A stretch of 64,000 bases of DNA from CAVQGZ01 sp942491665 (GTDB lineage: Bacteria > Actinomycetota > Actinomycetes > Jiangellales > Jiangellaceae), in NCBI GenBank assembly GCA_942491665.1, contig CALOBR010000016.1, positions 1 to 64,000 on the forward strand, in the 5' to 3' direction. Positions 40,822-50,635 of the stretch are shown here, piece by piece. The notes beneath the pieces were generated by a model that saw nothing but the letters and a program-made list of their open reading frames with translations, was not told the DNA's origin and ran no database searches. The translations under genes and the position numbers were made by a program. Position 1 is the stretch's first letter, and every line of letters starts with the position of its first letter.

Positions 40822-41610
40822 CTAGGCGAGGGCCGTCTTGGGGATGATGTCGACGCGAGCCAGGAGGGACGGTGCGGCTGAACGCAGGAACTCGTCGAGG
40901 CGTCGGGGGTCGGCGGCGACGCGGGTGGCGTGTTCAAGGACCTCTGCCCCATCGTTGTTGAGGTGTCTGAGTAGAACCAGGCCGACACCCAGGTCGGCCG
41001 CTTCGTGGCGAACCCGGGGGAGCCGAGGGCGAGCGCACCGGCCACTACGGCGCGATCGTCGGGGGAGAAAACCATGGTGTCGTCTGGCAGGTAGAGCACC
41101 ACCCAGGCATGGGTACACAGGCTCAGAGCGCGTTGGGCGACAGCCTCGTAGACGCTCACCCGGTCAGCACTCCAGTAGGGCTTGACCTCACACCCGTGCA
41201 CCTCGAGGGCGTCGAAGGACGTGAGTCGGCGGCGAACGGCCGCGACTAGGTCGGGGCGGGAGTACCGGCCGCCGGTCATGGCGCCGCCGCGGTCGGCGAC
41301 GACGTCGACGGCCACGTCATTGCGCTCGGAGTCGTCCTGGGGTCCCTCGAACTGAAGGATGTCGTGCAGCAGCCCAGTCAGACCCGTGTAGAGGCCACGC
41401 TCGGTGGCGACGCTCGAATGGAGTCTAGGTCAGGCAGGACCGTGGTTTCGCCATCCGCCAGCGTGAGGCGGCCACCGCGTCCACCCGGAGCCGAATCGCA
41501 CCGGCCGCGATCAGAGTGTCACGGGCGCGCTCGAACCTGCCGCGTTGCGCCCAGCCGATCGTCATGCGCAGCTTCTTGTTGCCCACGGTGGCGCCGTCGC
41601 GAGCAATGAT
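40822..41610 (-). pseudogene. Hypothetical protein with PD-(D/E)XK-like pattern
   Basis: Blocks: TIGWAQRGRFERARDTLIAA near 41,570, then RYSRPDLVAAVRRRL, FDALEVHGCEVKPYWSADR, YEAVAQRALSLCTHAWVVLY and, after an indel, LNNDGAEVLEHATRVAADPR to stop 40,822. PDL, then E-x-n-CEVK, then Q-R, then a hydrophobic strand VVLY, fits restriction-endonuclease-like nucleases that act on foreign DNA, so a defence or element-associated role is possible. Two indels. Neighbour is IS256. Confidence 0.45.
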
Positions 41611-41647
41611 CAGAACCTGTGGATGGGCCTCGGCGAGGTGACGTGAA

Positions 41648-41733
41648 AGGGGCGTACCTCCCGAGCAAGATCGAAGCCCATGCTCAAGTTCGGATCAGGG
41701 TCGGCGTTGGCGCGCCGGCTCGGGAAGGTACGC
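41648..41733 (+). repeat. Inverted repeat upstream of IS256 transposase
   Basis: GGGCGTACCTCCCGAGC (about 41,649) pairs with GCTCGGGAAGGTACGCCC (about 41,716), one bulge. CCCATGCTCAAG also occurs twice as a direct repeat (41,680 and 41,733). The left TIR of IS256 elements is expected here. Confidence 0.55.
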
Positions 41734-41735
41734 CC

Positions 41736-42757
41736 ATGCTCAAGGTAGTCCACGAGGAGAGCCAGAACGTGGCTCAGCGGCACGTTCTGGCGGCCGTCGG
41801 TGGGTCGTTGCTCGACGAGCTCGCCCGCGACGGCGCACGGCAGATGCTCGCCGCGGCGCTGCTGGCCGAGGTCGCCGCCTATGTCGACGCCCACGCCGGC
41901 GAGGTCGACGAGAACGGGCATCGGCTGGTGGTCCGCAACGGGTTCCATGACTCGCGGGAGGTCGCCACCGCCGCGGGGGCGGTGCCGGTGCGTCAGCCGC
42001 GGGTCAACGATAAGCGCATCGACGAGGCCACCGGGGAGCGCAAGCGGTTCTCCTCGGCGATCCTGCCGGCGTGGGCGCGCAAGTCGCCGGGTGTGGCCGA
42101 GGTGCTGCCGCTGCTGTACCTGCACGGCCTGTCGAGCGGTGACTTCGTGCCGGCGTTGGCGCGGTTCCTCGGGCTCGACCGCGGGCTATCCGCGGCGACC
42201 GATCACCAGGCTCACGACGCAATGGCAGGCGGACGCGAAGGCGTTCGCCGAGACGCGGTCACTGTCGGAGTGCGACTACGTGTACGTGTGGGTCGACGGG
42301 GTCCACTACGAAGGTCCGCCTCGACCAGGACACGGCTGTGCCTGCTGGTCATGGTCGGTGTCCGCATCGGACGGCACCAAGGAGCTCGTTGGGAGGGTTG
42401 GAGTGGAGTGGGGGTGGGATGAAGGGGGGGGCGAGTGGTGGGGGGGGGGACTGGAGGCGCTGCGCGAGGTGTTCCCCGACACCAAGGAGCAGCGCTGCTG
42501 GTGGCACAAGGTCGGGAACGTTCTCGCCGCCCTGCCGAAGTCCGCGCACCCGGGTGCGAAGGCCGCGCTTGCGGAGATCTACAACGCCGAAGACAAGGAC
42601 CACGCCATCGCCGCCGCGAAGGCCTTCGCCGCCGACTACGGCGCCAAGTGGCCCAAGGCCGTCGCCAAGGTCATCGACGACCTCGATGTGCTGCTGGCGT
42701 TCTACGACTACCCAGCCGAGCACTGGATCCACCTGCGGACCACGAACCCGATCGTTA
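41736..42757 (+). pseudogene. IS256-family transposase, internal replacement and C-terminal loss
   Basis: ATG 41,736 gives LKVVHEESQNVAQRHVLAAV; then VVRNGFHDSREVATAAGAV, LPLLYLHGLSSGDFVPAL, an indel near 42,185, and VYVWVDGVHY with the first catalytic Asp. The region that should carry the second Asp (AVGDGALGFW-like) is replaced by a G-rich tract at about 42,396-42,456. The protein resumes with LREVFPDTKEQRCWWHKVGN and stops at HLRTTNPI, just before the catalytic Glu. Two of three DDE residues are missing, so it is dead. The end coincides with the start of the recombinase module. Confidence 0.85.
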
Positions 42758-42874
42758 TCTGGAGCCGTCCCGGGGAGGTCGTTGACGTGCGTGACGGGGC
42801 CTGGGGGTCCGGGGATGTGCCTGCTGGACGTGGTTATCTGCAGGCGTCCAGCACGGGGATCCCTGGGAGGTCTG

Positions 42875-43981
42875 ATGTTCGTTCAGCGGGTGCGGGGGCC
42901 GGGTCGCGGCCTGAGTCGTGGGCGGTGATCGCTGATGACGGTGCTGCTGTCGAACCGGTCGACCGGTATCTGGGGTATCTCAGTGACATCGAGCGCTCAC
43001 CGAACACGGTCAAGGCGTATGCGCATGATCTGAAGGACTGGTTCACCTTCCTCGCCGATCGTGGGCTGGACTGGCGGGCGGTGCGGCTGGAGGATGTCGC
43101 CGAGTTCGTCGCCTGGCTGCGGCTGCCGCTGCAGGCCCGCGACGGGCGGGTCGCGGTGTTGCCGTCGGTGGCGCATCACTGCACGGAGTCGACGGTGAAC
43201 CGGAAGCTGTCGGCGGTCGGCGCGTTCTATACCCACGCCGGTCGAGACGGCGTCGAGGTGGGCGAGTTGTTGACGTCGTGGCAGGTCGGCGGTGCGCGTG
43301 GCGGCTGGCGGCCGTTCCTGCATCACATCAGCAAGAGCACGCCGAGGCGGCGGCGGGTGATGGCGTTGAAGGCGCCGAAGAAGCTGCCGCGGGTGCTCAC
43401 TCCGGTCGAGGTGCAGGCGGTTTTGGACGGCTGTGACCGGCTGCGGGACCGGTTGCTGTTCGCCGTGCTCTATGACACCGGGATGCGGATCGGTGAGGCA
43501 CTCGGGTTGCGGCACAACGACATCGCCGCTGCCGAGTGCGAGGTGGTGGTACGGTGCCGCGACAACGCTAACGGCGCGCGCGCCAAGTCGCCGCACCATG
43601 CGCACGATCCCGGTCAGCGCCGAGCTGATCCGGTTGTATGCCGACTACCTGCACGCCGAGTACGGCGACCTGGACAGCGACTACGTGTTCGTCAACCTGT
43701 GGGGCCACCCGCGTGGGTATCCGCTGACCTACGCCGCGGTCTACGACCTGGTGCGGCGGCTGCGCCGGCGGATCGGGATCGACTTCGACCCGCACTGGCT
43801 GCGGCACACCGCCGCGACGCGGATGCTGCGCGACGGCATCGGCATCGAGGTGGTGGCACGACTGCTCGGCCACTCGTCGGTTGCCACCACGAGCTCGATC
43901 TACGGGCACCTGACCGTCGAGGACGCCCGCCGGGTGATGGAGCAGGCGGGCTGGTTCACCGACAAGCGGGTGAGGGTGTGA
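42875..43981 (+). pseudogene. Tyrosine recombinase 1 (TnpA-like), one frameshift
   Basis: Phage-integrase-type recombinase. N-terminal SAM-like domain: RYLGYLSDIERSPNTVKAYA, AEFVAWLRLPLQ; catalytic domain: LLFAVLYDTGMRIGEALGLR (Arg), HWLRHTAATRML (His/Arg), LLGHSSVATTSSIYGHLTVE (His and nucleophilic Tyr). One indel near 43,595 splits the catalytic domain. ATG 42,875 or a GTG near 42,924 could be the start; 42,875 is in another frame and would need one correction. Its stop overlaps the GTG of the next gene. Confidence 0.85.
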
Positions 43982-46065
43982 CCGCCCCAGCTCCCGGCGG
44001 CGCCTCGTCTGGGCTGCTGGGCAAGCTGATGGCGGCGGTGCGCAGCGAATTCCGCAGCGACGTCCTGGAATTCGCACCCGAGGACCCGGTGTTTGGCGGG
44101 GCCGTATGCCGGGTGGCGGGTTGCGCGCGCACGGCCCGTGGCCAGGGGCTGTGTCAGGGGCATCTGCTGCGGTGGGCCAACGCGGGCCGCCCGGACCTGG
44201 AGCAGTTCATCGGCTCGACCGATCCGCGGTGGCAGCGGCAACGCCCAACCAGCGGTGCCGCGTGCCCGGCTGCGGTTACGGCTCCGCCGCCGCAAGGGAT
44301 GTGCGAGCTGCATGCCAGCGCTGGGCAACGTGCGGGCCGGCCCGGACCTGGACGCGTGGCTGGCTGATCCACCGGCGGTCAAGCAACCAGCGCCCGAGGC
44401 GACCTGCCGTATCCCGCACTGCCAGCTGTGGCCGAAGGCGACTTCACCGTTCTGCCAGACCCACACCAACACCTGGAAAGTCAACGGGCACGACCCGACA
44501 TCGACGAGTTCGGCGAGCGGTTCGCCGCCAGGCCCCCCGCCGACGAGATCATCCGGCTCGACCGGCTGGCCCCGCAGCTGAAGCTGGAGATGCAGTACGT
44601 GCTGCAACGCCGCCACGACGAACGCGACAAAGCAAGCTCACCCCGGCGGTCGTCATGCGGGTGGTGCGGTTCCTGGCCACCAGCGTCGGTGACCTCGCTG
44701 CTCGACCACGACGAGGACACCTGGAATGAGCGATCGGGCGGCCGGCGCCGATCAACGATCCTCATCCGGCGCAACGCCTGCTCGGCTACGCCTACCGCGC
44801 GATCGCCGACCTGGCCGAGGCCGGCGGCTGGGAAGCCGAATACCCGCGCGATGTCTGGCGGCTGCGCCGCCTCGGCTACGACGGCGACCGCACCCTGCGC
44901 TTCGACGGCATACCCCAGCCGTGGCTGCGAGACCTGGCCAAACGCTGGATCCGTTGGCGACTGTCCAGCGGGCTGGGGCTGGAAGCCGGCGGCGGCAGAC
45001 CGGTCGTCGTGATCACCCGCTTCGCCCGGTTCCTCGCCAACATTGGCATCACCGAGATCGATCGGATCGACCGGTCGCTGCTCGAACGCTACCTGGCCGA
45101 CCTGCGCGGTGAGCGGATCTGCTCCCAACGTCGCGCCAGCCACATCGGCCTGCTCAACCAGTTCTTCACCGCTGTCCGCCAACATCGTTGGGACACCGCG
45201 CTTCCCGCCGACGCGATGTTCTACCCCGAGGACTACCCGAAACGCGAACAACGGATGCCGCGGGCGCTGGCCGAACACGTCATGGCCCAGCTCGAGCACC
45301 CAGACAACCTCGCTCGCTTCGCCGACCCCGCCCATCGGCTGGTCACGATCATCCTGATGCGCTGTGGGCTGCGCATCACCGACGCGTTGCGGCTGCGCGC
45401 CGACTGCGTCGTCGCCGACGCCGAGGACGCCCCGTATCTGCGCTACTACAACCACAAGATGAAACGCGAGGCGCTCGTGCCGATCGACGAGCAACTGCGC
45501 GAGCTGATCGCCAACACCGCGCACCGCATCGCCGAACGCTGGCCGGCCGGGACACCCGGCCTGTTCCCGCGGCCGACGAAGAACATCGACGGCACCCACC
45601 CGATCGGCAGCCCGACCTACCGGATGGCGCTGCTGCGCTGGCTGGCCGCCTGCGACATCCGCGACGAACACGGCCGGCCCGGTGCACCTGACCCCGCACC
45701 AGTGGCGCCACACCCTGGGCACCCGGCTGATCAACCGCGACGTCCCGCAAGAGGTCGTGCGCCGCATCCTCGACCACGACTCCGCCGCAGATGACCGGGC
45801 ACTACGCCCAACTGCACGACACCACCGTGCGCCGCCACTGGGAAGCCGCCCGCAAGGTCGACATCCACGGCCGCACAGTCACTTTGGACCCAGCCGGTCC
45901 GCTGGCCGAAGCCGCCTGGGCCAAGCAGCGGCTCGGCCGCGCCACCCAGGCCCTGCCCAACGGCTACTGCGGGCTGCCGGTCGTGCAGCAAGACCTGTCC
46001 GCACGCCAACGCCTGTCTGACCTGCCCGATGTTCGTCACGACGAATCAGGAGGTGACGCCCACGC
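43978..46065 (+). pseudogene. Tyrosine recombinase 2 (TnpB-like) with Cys/His-rich N-terminus, frameshifted
   Basis: GTG 43,978 (TAPAPGGASSGLLGKLMAAV). The N-terminal 230 residues hold three similar Cys/His modules: CRVAGC...CQGH (about 44,108), CRVPGC...CELH (about 44,260), CRIPHC...CQTH (about 44,407), probable zinc knuckles for DNA binding. A helical region follows (KTRFARFLANIGITEIDRID, LLERYLADLRGER), then the catalytic domain: TIILMRCGLRITDALRL (Arg), HQWRHTLGTRLINR (His/Arg), HDS...HYAQLHD (Tyr). Four or more indels. The C-terminus has a CLTCPMF-like Cys pair and ends near 46,065. Confidence 0.75.
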
Positions 46066-46767
46066 CGCATGACACGCCGATCCACAGGTCTTGACTATTC
46101 CTCCGCCGTCGCCTAGGCCTACCAGTGCCGAGAACAGGATTTCGACATCCCGTAGCGGGGCGGTCGTCTCACTCATTGTCGTTTCTCGTCCTCCGTCGTT
46201 CCGCCTGACTGTCTATCAAGGGGTGCCCGGGTCACGCCCGGGCCCACGAGGGTCGACCCGGTCGTTCCGGGACTCATACAGATGGCCATGGCAGAAGAAG
46301 GTGTCGATGAACTTGCATCGCCAGAGAGAGCCCCGAAGTGAATTGCGGCCAAGCGCAACGTCCGCTCTTGCAGTCCGTTCGACCTCCGGGTGCGTCTATC
46401 CGCCGCCTGCGGACGCAGTTCACAGGCGGCGGATCGTGACTGGCGTCGGCAGGTCCGGGTGCCTGGCTGCGTGAGGTGAGATCGTGTCCGCTTCGACGGC
46501 CTGGCGGGTCTCCGGGATCGAGCAGGAGTGCCTTGGTCAGCCGTCACCGCGGGTGCCGACAGCACACGGGGCCGGACTCAGTCCTGGCCTGGCGTCGAGT
46601 CCGGTCACCGGCTACTGCACCGGATGTGTCCCAGCCGGCACCGGGGGCTCGATCCGGGGTACCGGTCTCTGCCGCGACGCGACCGTCAGATGCGCGATGC
46701 CGCCCCCGTTCGGCTCTTGCGCCCAGCGTGGGCTAGCGGGATAAGGGACGCGGAATGGGCTGGAGGG
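46066..46767. other. Noncoding region, with dispersed repeat at 46,395-46,480
   Basis: No gene recognised over 700 bases. It includes TGCGGACGCAGTTCACAGG (46,407), part of a segment of about 80 bases that recurs at 53,893. It probably contains the promoter of the FAD oxidoreductase. Confidence 0.45.
46395..46480 (+). repeat. Dispersed repeat, copy A
   Basis: About 80 bases, roughly 80% identical to 53,893-53,975; both end in GGTCCGGGTGCCTGGC and lie upstream of a plus-strand gene. Confidence 0.6.
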
Positions 46768-48275
46768 GTGGGTTCCTTGGAGCAGGCCGGGATCGATGGG
46801 GGCGTTTTCGACGTTGTGGTGATCGGTGCCGGGATGGCTGGCTTGTCGGCCGCGGCATTCCTGGGCGACGCTGGTCGGCGGGTGCTGGTGGTGGACTCGC
46901 TGGACCGGCCAGGGGGGCTGCTCGCCGAGCTGCCGCTGCCGGGCTTCCACATGAGTGCCGGCGTTCACAATCTTGCCGGGGCCTTCCCGGATGGGCCGGC
47001 CGGGCGGGGGACGCTGGCAGCGGTCACCGAGCACCTCGAGCTCAACGGCTTCGAACTGCTTCCCCTGGACACGACCTACGAGATGCGCTACCCCCAAGCG
47101 ACCTACCGGATCCCGGTTGGTCGAGAGGCTTGGATCGAGATGTTCGCCCGGCAGCACCCGGCACGGGAGAACGCGCTGATCGACCTCCTCGACGTGTGCG
47201 AGCGGATGGCCCAGGAGCTCGCGAGGCTCCCGATCTCGCCGGACGCGGCGAGTCTGGCGCAACTGCCCGTCGAGGCGCCTCTGCTGCTGGCGTACAGCAC
47301 GGTCAACACACTCGACGTGCTTGGCCACCGGCTGGACGACCAGCGGCTGGTGCGGGCGGTGAGCAGCTTGTGCGAGCCGTACCTGGCTGCCTACCCCCGG
47401 CGCGGGCGCCGTTCGCCGTCTGGGCGATGACGGCCAACAGTTACCTGACTGGGACGTACCAGTGCCGGGGCGGCTTCCAGCGCTTCGCCGACTCCTTTGC
47501 CGCTGCGGTGCGCGATAGTGTAGCCCCCCTCTCGCTGGGCAGCACCGTGACCGAGATCCGGACTGCAGGACGGGCAGGTCAGCGGGGTGGCCGGGCGCGA
47601 CTGGCAGGTGAGCGCCCCAGTGGTCGTGGCGGCCATGGACGCCCGGCAGTTGTTGCGCATGCTCGCCGCTGACGTGCTCCCTCGCTCCTACCGGCACCGC
47701 CTGGAGAGTACGGAGGTCAGCTCGCCGCTCCTGTCGGTCTACCTGGCGACCGATCTGCCGATCGATCCCGAGGCAACGGCCTACGAGGCGTTCCACGTCG
47801 GCACGGAGTCCCTCACTCTGGAGCGAGGCGACTTCCTGGGCATCCATGTCCCGACCCTGAACGACCCGAGCCAGGCTCCGCCCGGGCAGCACCTGGTGGA
47901 GCTCATCTGTGCGGTCGGACACGACGCAGAAGACCCGTTCGCCCAGGCTGCCGGCATGATCACCCGTGCCGACGCCAGTCTGCCCGGCCTGGCCGACCAC
48001 CTCGTCCCGCTGGACCCTCACGCCCCGACTCCGTATGCGATCCGCCGCTTCTCCGCCCCCTACGGTTGGGCCTGCACACCGCGCCGCGTGGGCCTCGGCG
48101 GGCGCCTGCGTCTCGGCCACGCCACGCCCATCGGTCACCTCTACCTCGCCGGGCAATGGACCCAGCCCGCGCACGGCATCCCGCAGGTCGTGGCATCGGG
48201 TGCTGAAGTGGCTCGCCTCATCACCAGCGACCGGCCGCACCACCCCCTGCTTCCCCTGGCCTGGCCCTCGATCAG
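46768..48275 (+). pseudogene. FAD-dependent oxidoreductase (phytoene-desaturase-like), frameshifted
   Basis: About 500 residues. GTG 46,768 with a purine-rich TGGAGGG tract just upstream. N-terminal Rossmann fold: FDVVVIGAGMAGLSAAAFLG then RVLVVDSLDRPGG. Middle: FHMSAGVHNLAG, YRIPVGREAWIEMFA. After an indel near 47,400: LTGTYQCRGGFQRFADSFA, and after a second near 47,575: VVVAAMDARQLLRML. The end LGHATPIGHLYLAGQWTQPA, GIPQVVASGAEVARLI is the usual FAD-binding second strand (hLaGxW...G) of carotenoid desaturase/amine-oxidase proteins. Substrate unknown. It converges on a minus-strand Fe-S protein. Confidence 0.8.
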
Positions 48276-48309
48276 TAGAGCCAGGAACGCGGCACTGGCC
48301 GGAGCAGCA

Positions 48310-49618
48310 CTACAGGGCCGGGGTGCTCACCCTGGCGGTGTGCACGGCGGCGAGCAGGCCGCGCAGGAACAACGACCGCAGCGGTTCCACGAGCCCCTGA
48401 GCCCGCTCCGACGGCAGAGACTCCAGTACCTGCAGGACTCTCGCAAGTGCGTGCGGGCCGGCCCCGTCGAGGGTGTCGAGGTGCAGGTCGCCCTGCGTGC
48501 CTCGCTCCTCTGCCATGGCGTCCATGCGGTCGAACGTGGTCTCGGGAGTGAACACCCTCTGGTCCCTGGGCGCCATGGAGTGTGCGCCGAAACGACACAG
48601 GTCATCGCAGACCCCGCACCCCAGACACGCGTCGGGATCGACGATGGCCCAGTACTTGCGCAGGCCCTTTCCCTCGTTGTCCACCATGGTGACGGCCTGG
48701 GCGGGGCAGGCGCGCGCGCACTTCTTGCAGCCTCGGCACTTGTCCAGGTCGACGTGGGCGATCCAGTTGGACGACCCGACCGCCCCGGTGATGCCGTAGT
48801 GGCGAATCGACTGCATCATCCCGCAGCAGTCGCCGCAGCAGTTGCACATGTAGGTGATGCCCTGCTGGACGTTGTCGCCGGTCTGGGCCAGACCCGCGGA
48901 CTTGGCCTCGGTCAGGATCTCCAGGCCCTCCTCGTTGGAGATCGCATCGGCCAGCCCGGCCCGGACCAACGCATCAGCAGCCGAACCGAAGCTCAGGCAC
49001 GTGCGCAGCGGTGCTCCGCAGCCATGTCCCATGAGCTCGGCGTGCTGACGGCACAGGCAGTTGCCCCCACCACCACGCTGGGCGCCTCAGCGACGATGTG
49101 CGTCGACAGCTCCCAGTCCAGCACCTCCACGGCCGGCTCGTCGGGCAGGCTCTCCTCGCGCACCAAAGATCGACCGATCTGCGTGCTCCCCCGAAAGACC
49201 GCATGCACGCCCGGCCGGCCGTCCTTGAACGGTACTCATCGAACAGCTCGGCCAGCTCGTCGCTGGGAACGTCTTCGCGCACGCGCATGAAGGTGAACTC
49301 GAAGAAGCCGATAACCACCGGGGCCAGCGACACCCACCTCGTGCCCTCATGCTCCAGGTCGAACACCAGGCCCTTGCGAGCCATGTCGTCGACGACCGGC
49401 CCGAGTTGCTCGACGCTGCGACCCGTCCGGTCAGCAAGCTGCGCCATCGTGCACATCGTCAGCATGCGCGCGGCAAGCTCGGCCTGCTCCTCGGTGAACA
49501 CGAGCCGAAGCATGCGTCGGAAGACCGCGGAGTCCGGTGCGCCGGTAGGCATCCGGTCCAGGCGCTGCTGAAGACGGCGGTAGGCGACATCCGGATCGAC
49601 GGGGAGTGTGTGCCCCAT
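48310..49618 (-). pseudogene. 4Fe-4S ferredoxin-type protein with N-terminal helical domain, frameshifted
   Basis: About 430 residues. ATG 49,618 (GHTLPVDPDVAYRRLQQRL). N-terminal helical/winged-helix-like segment: RRMLRLVFTEEQAELAARML, TMAQLADRTGRSVEQL, GFFEFTFMRVRED. Two indels (about 49,235 and 49,030). C-terminal part: Cys-rich CNCCGDCCGMM, then two ferredoxin motifs, CRGCKKCARACP and CLGCGVCDDLC, about 35 residues apart, suggesting two [4Fe-4S] clusters. No signal peptide. This architecture is widespread in anaerobes and actinobacteria as a redox partner, often of NAD(P)-linked dehydrogenases. It converges on the FAD oxidoreductase, so a shared electron transfer role is plausible but unproved. 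Confidence 0.85.
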
Positions 49619-50052
49619 GGAGACCTCCATCCACTGACACGACCAAGATCGCAACCCAGCCTGGCATTTCCAGGGCCGATGGCCCCTTGCACTGGCCCCC
49701 TCGCGCTGGGAACCTCCGCTGGCCCTGGTACCACAGCCGCCCTCAAGGCTCGATGCCGTCGACTGGGCACATCCCAGACGGCGCCGGCTGGCGCGGGCCC
49801 GGGCGAGCAAGTGGCCCTGCGTCTGGCCAGTCCCAAGGTCACACCGTCGGGTCGGACACCGACGATACTCGGACCGTCAGTCCCCCCGACCGGCATCCAT
49901 AGTTCTTCGTCCGGCAGGCACGCACCGGTGCCTACCGGTCAAGAACCGATGTGAGTCCCTCTCGCCGCGAGTCAGGCGCCTTGGCTGCTCTCCCGCGGAC
50001 GGCCATGTGACAGGCGCCTGGTGCCTCATGTCATGTCGCCCGCAAAGTCGCG
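49619..50052. other. Intergenic region between the Fe-S gene and the toxin-antitoxin locus
   Basis: About 430 bases without a recognised gene. A 13-bp palindrome GGGCCGATGGCCC lies at 49,673-49,685, about 55 bases upstream of the Fe-S start, in the right place for an operator. Confidence 0.4.
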
Positions 50053-50074
50053 GTGTAGACGAATCTGTCTACAC
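50053..50074. promoter_or_regulatory. Operator-like inverted repeat upstream of the toxin-antitoxin pair
   Basis: Perfect palindrome GTGTAGAC-GAATCT-GTCTACAC, 8-bp arms, 17 bases before the antitoxin GTG. Such repeats bind RHH antitoxins for autorepression. Confidence 0.7.
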
Positions 50075-50090
50075 ACAGTACCGTTGTGGT

Positions 50091-50287
50091 GTGCCTGAGA
50101 CAGCGACGATCCGCATCAGCAGGGACACTCATGCCCGGGTGACCCGACTGGCGGCGCAGCGACGAGACGATCGATGAGACGGTGAGCCGGGCCATCCCGC
50201 GCTCCGCCAGGACGCCATGGCGCGGGACCCTCGCAGCAGAGCTCAGCGAGGGATGAGACGGCGTGGCTCGATGCTGACGCCGGGTGA
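50091..50287 (+). pseudogene. RHH-type antitoxin of a MazEF-like pair, frameshifted
   Basis: GTG 50,091 gives PETATIRISRDTHARVTRLA, an Arc/CopG-like ribbon-helix-helix opening. After an indel come DETIDETVSRAI and, after two more, LAAEL and ETAWLDADAG with stop at 50,285-50,287. The end overlaps the toxin ATG by 17 bases, as usual in such operons. Three indels in 190 bases probably reflect sequence errors. DNA-binding N-terminus and acidic toxin-binding end fit antitoxins of about 65 residues. Confidence 0.7.
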
Positions 50288-50609
50288 CGTCGTAGCACTC
50301 GACCTCGGCATGCCCGCCGGTAGCGAGGCCGGCCTACGTCGGCCGGCGATCGTGGTGACAGCTGCCCGGATCCTCAGGGGTGGACCCAACGTCGTTCGGG
50401 TCGTCCCATTGACCCGACCCATCCGCACGAGCAGCACCGAGGTTCTGATCGATCCCGATGACGACAACGGACTCGCGGCCCGCTCCTCGGCGCAGTGCCA
50501 GCACGTGCGATCCGTGGCCACGACTCGAATCCACGAGCGCACCGGCACCGTTGGGCCGGTGGTCCTGACCGAGGTCCGCGAGACACTGGCGCTGCTGCTG
50601 GACCTGTAA
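50271..50609 (+). CDS. MazF/PemK-family toxin (endoribonuclease)
   Basis: 112 residues, intact. ATG 50,271 (MLTPGDVVALDLG). RPAIVVTAARIL and VRVVPLTRPIR form the PemK-like beta barrel, followed by VLIDPDDDNGLAARS and CQHVRSVATTRIHERTGTVG, in which the conserved Ser/Thr-Ile pair lies. MazF toxins cut mRNA at short motifs. Its ATG lies inside the antitoxin gene, so the pair is coupled. An earlier in-frame start at 50,217 is less likely. Confidence 0.85.
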   Translation: MLTPGDVVALDLGMPAGSEAGLRRPAIVVTAARILRGGPNVVRVVPLTRPIRTSSTEVLIDPDDDNGLAARSSAQCQHVRSVATTRIHERTGTVGPVVLTEVRETLALLLDL

Positions 50610-50635
50610 CGTCGCGCGAGCACGCCGGACTAGAC

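Larger units (their letters stand above)
42758..46065 (+). mobile_element. Tn554-like two-recombinase module inserted at the IS256 remnant
   Basis: Two adjacent tyrosine-recombinase genes with overlapping stop/start (GTGA at 43,978-43,981). Such pairs (tnpA, tnpB and often tnpC) carry Tn554-type and related actinobacterial transposons. The left limit is where IS256 homology stops (42,757). The right limit was not found; no tnpC was recognised. Confidence 0.6.

Noticed and set aside
41800..44367. Very long plus-strand open frame joining IS256 and recombinase sequence
   Set aside because: It fuses a shadow frame of IS256 with part of the recombinase and ends in shadow again; homology changes frame several times, so it is not one gene.
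47587..49290. 567-residue plus-strand protein
   Set aside because: Only the first part is the FAD oxidoreductase; after about 48,275 it is antisense to the Fe-S protein, which has clear cysteine motifs.
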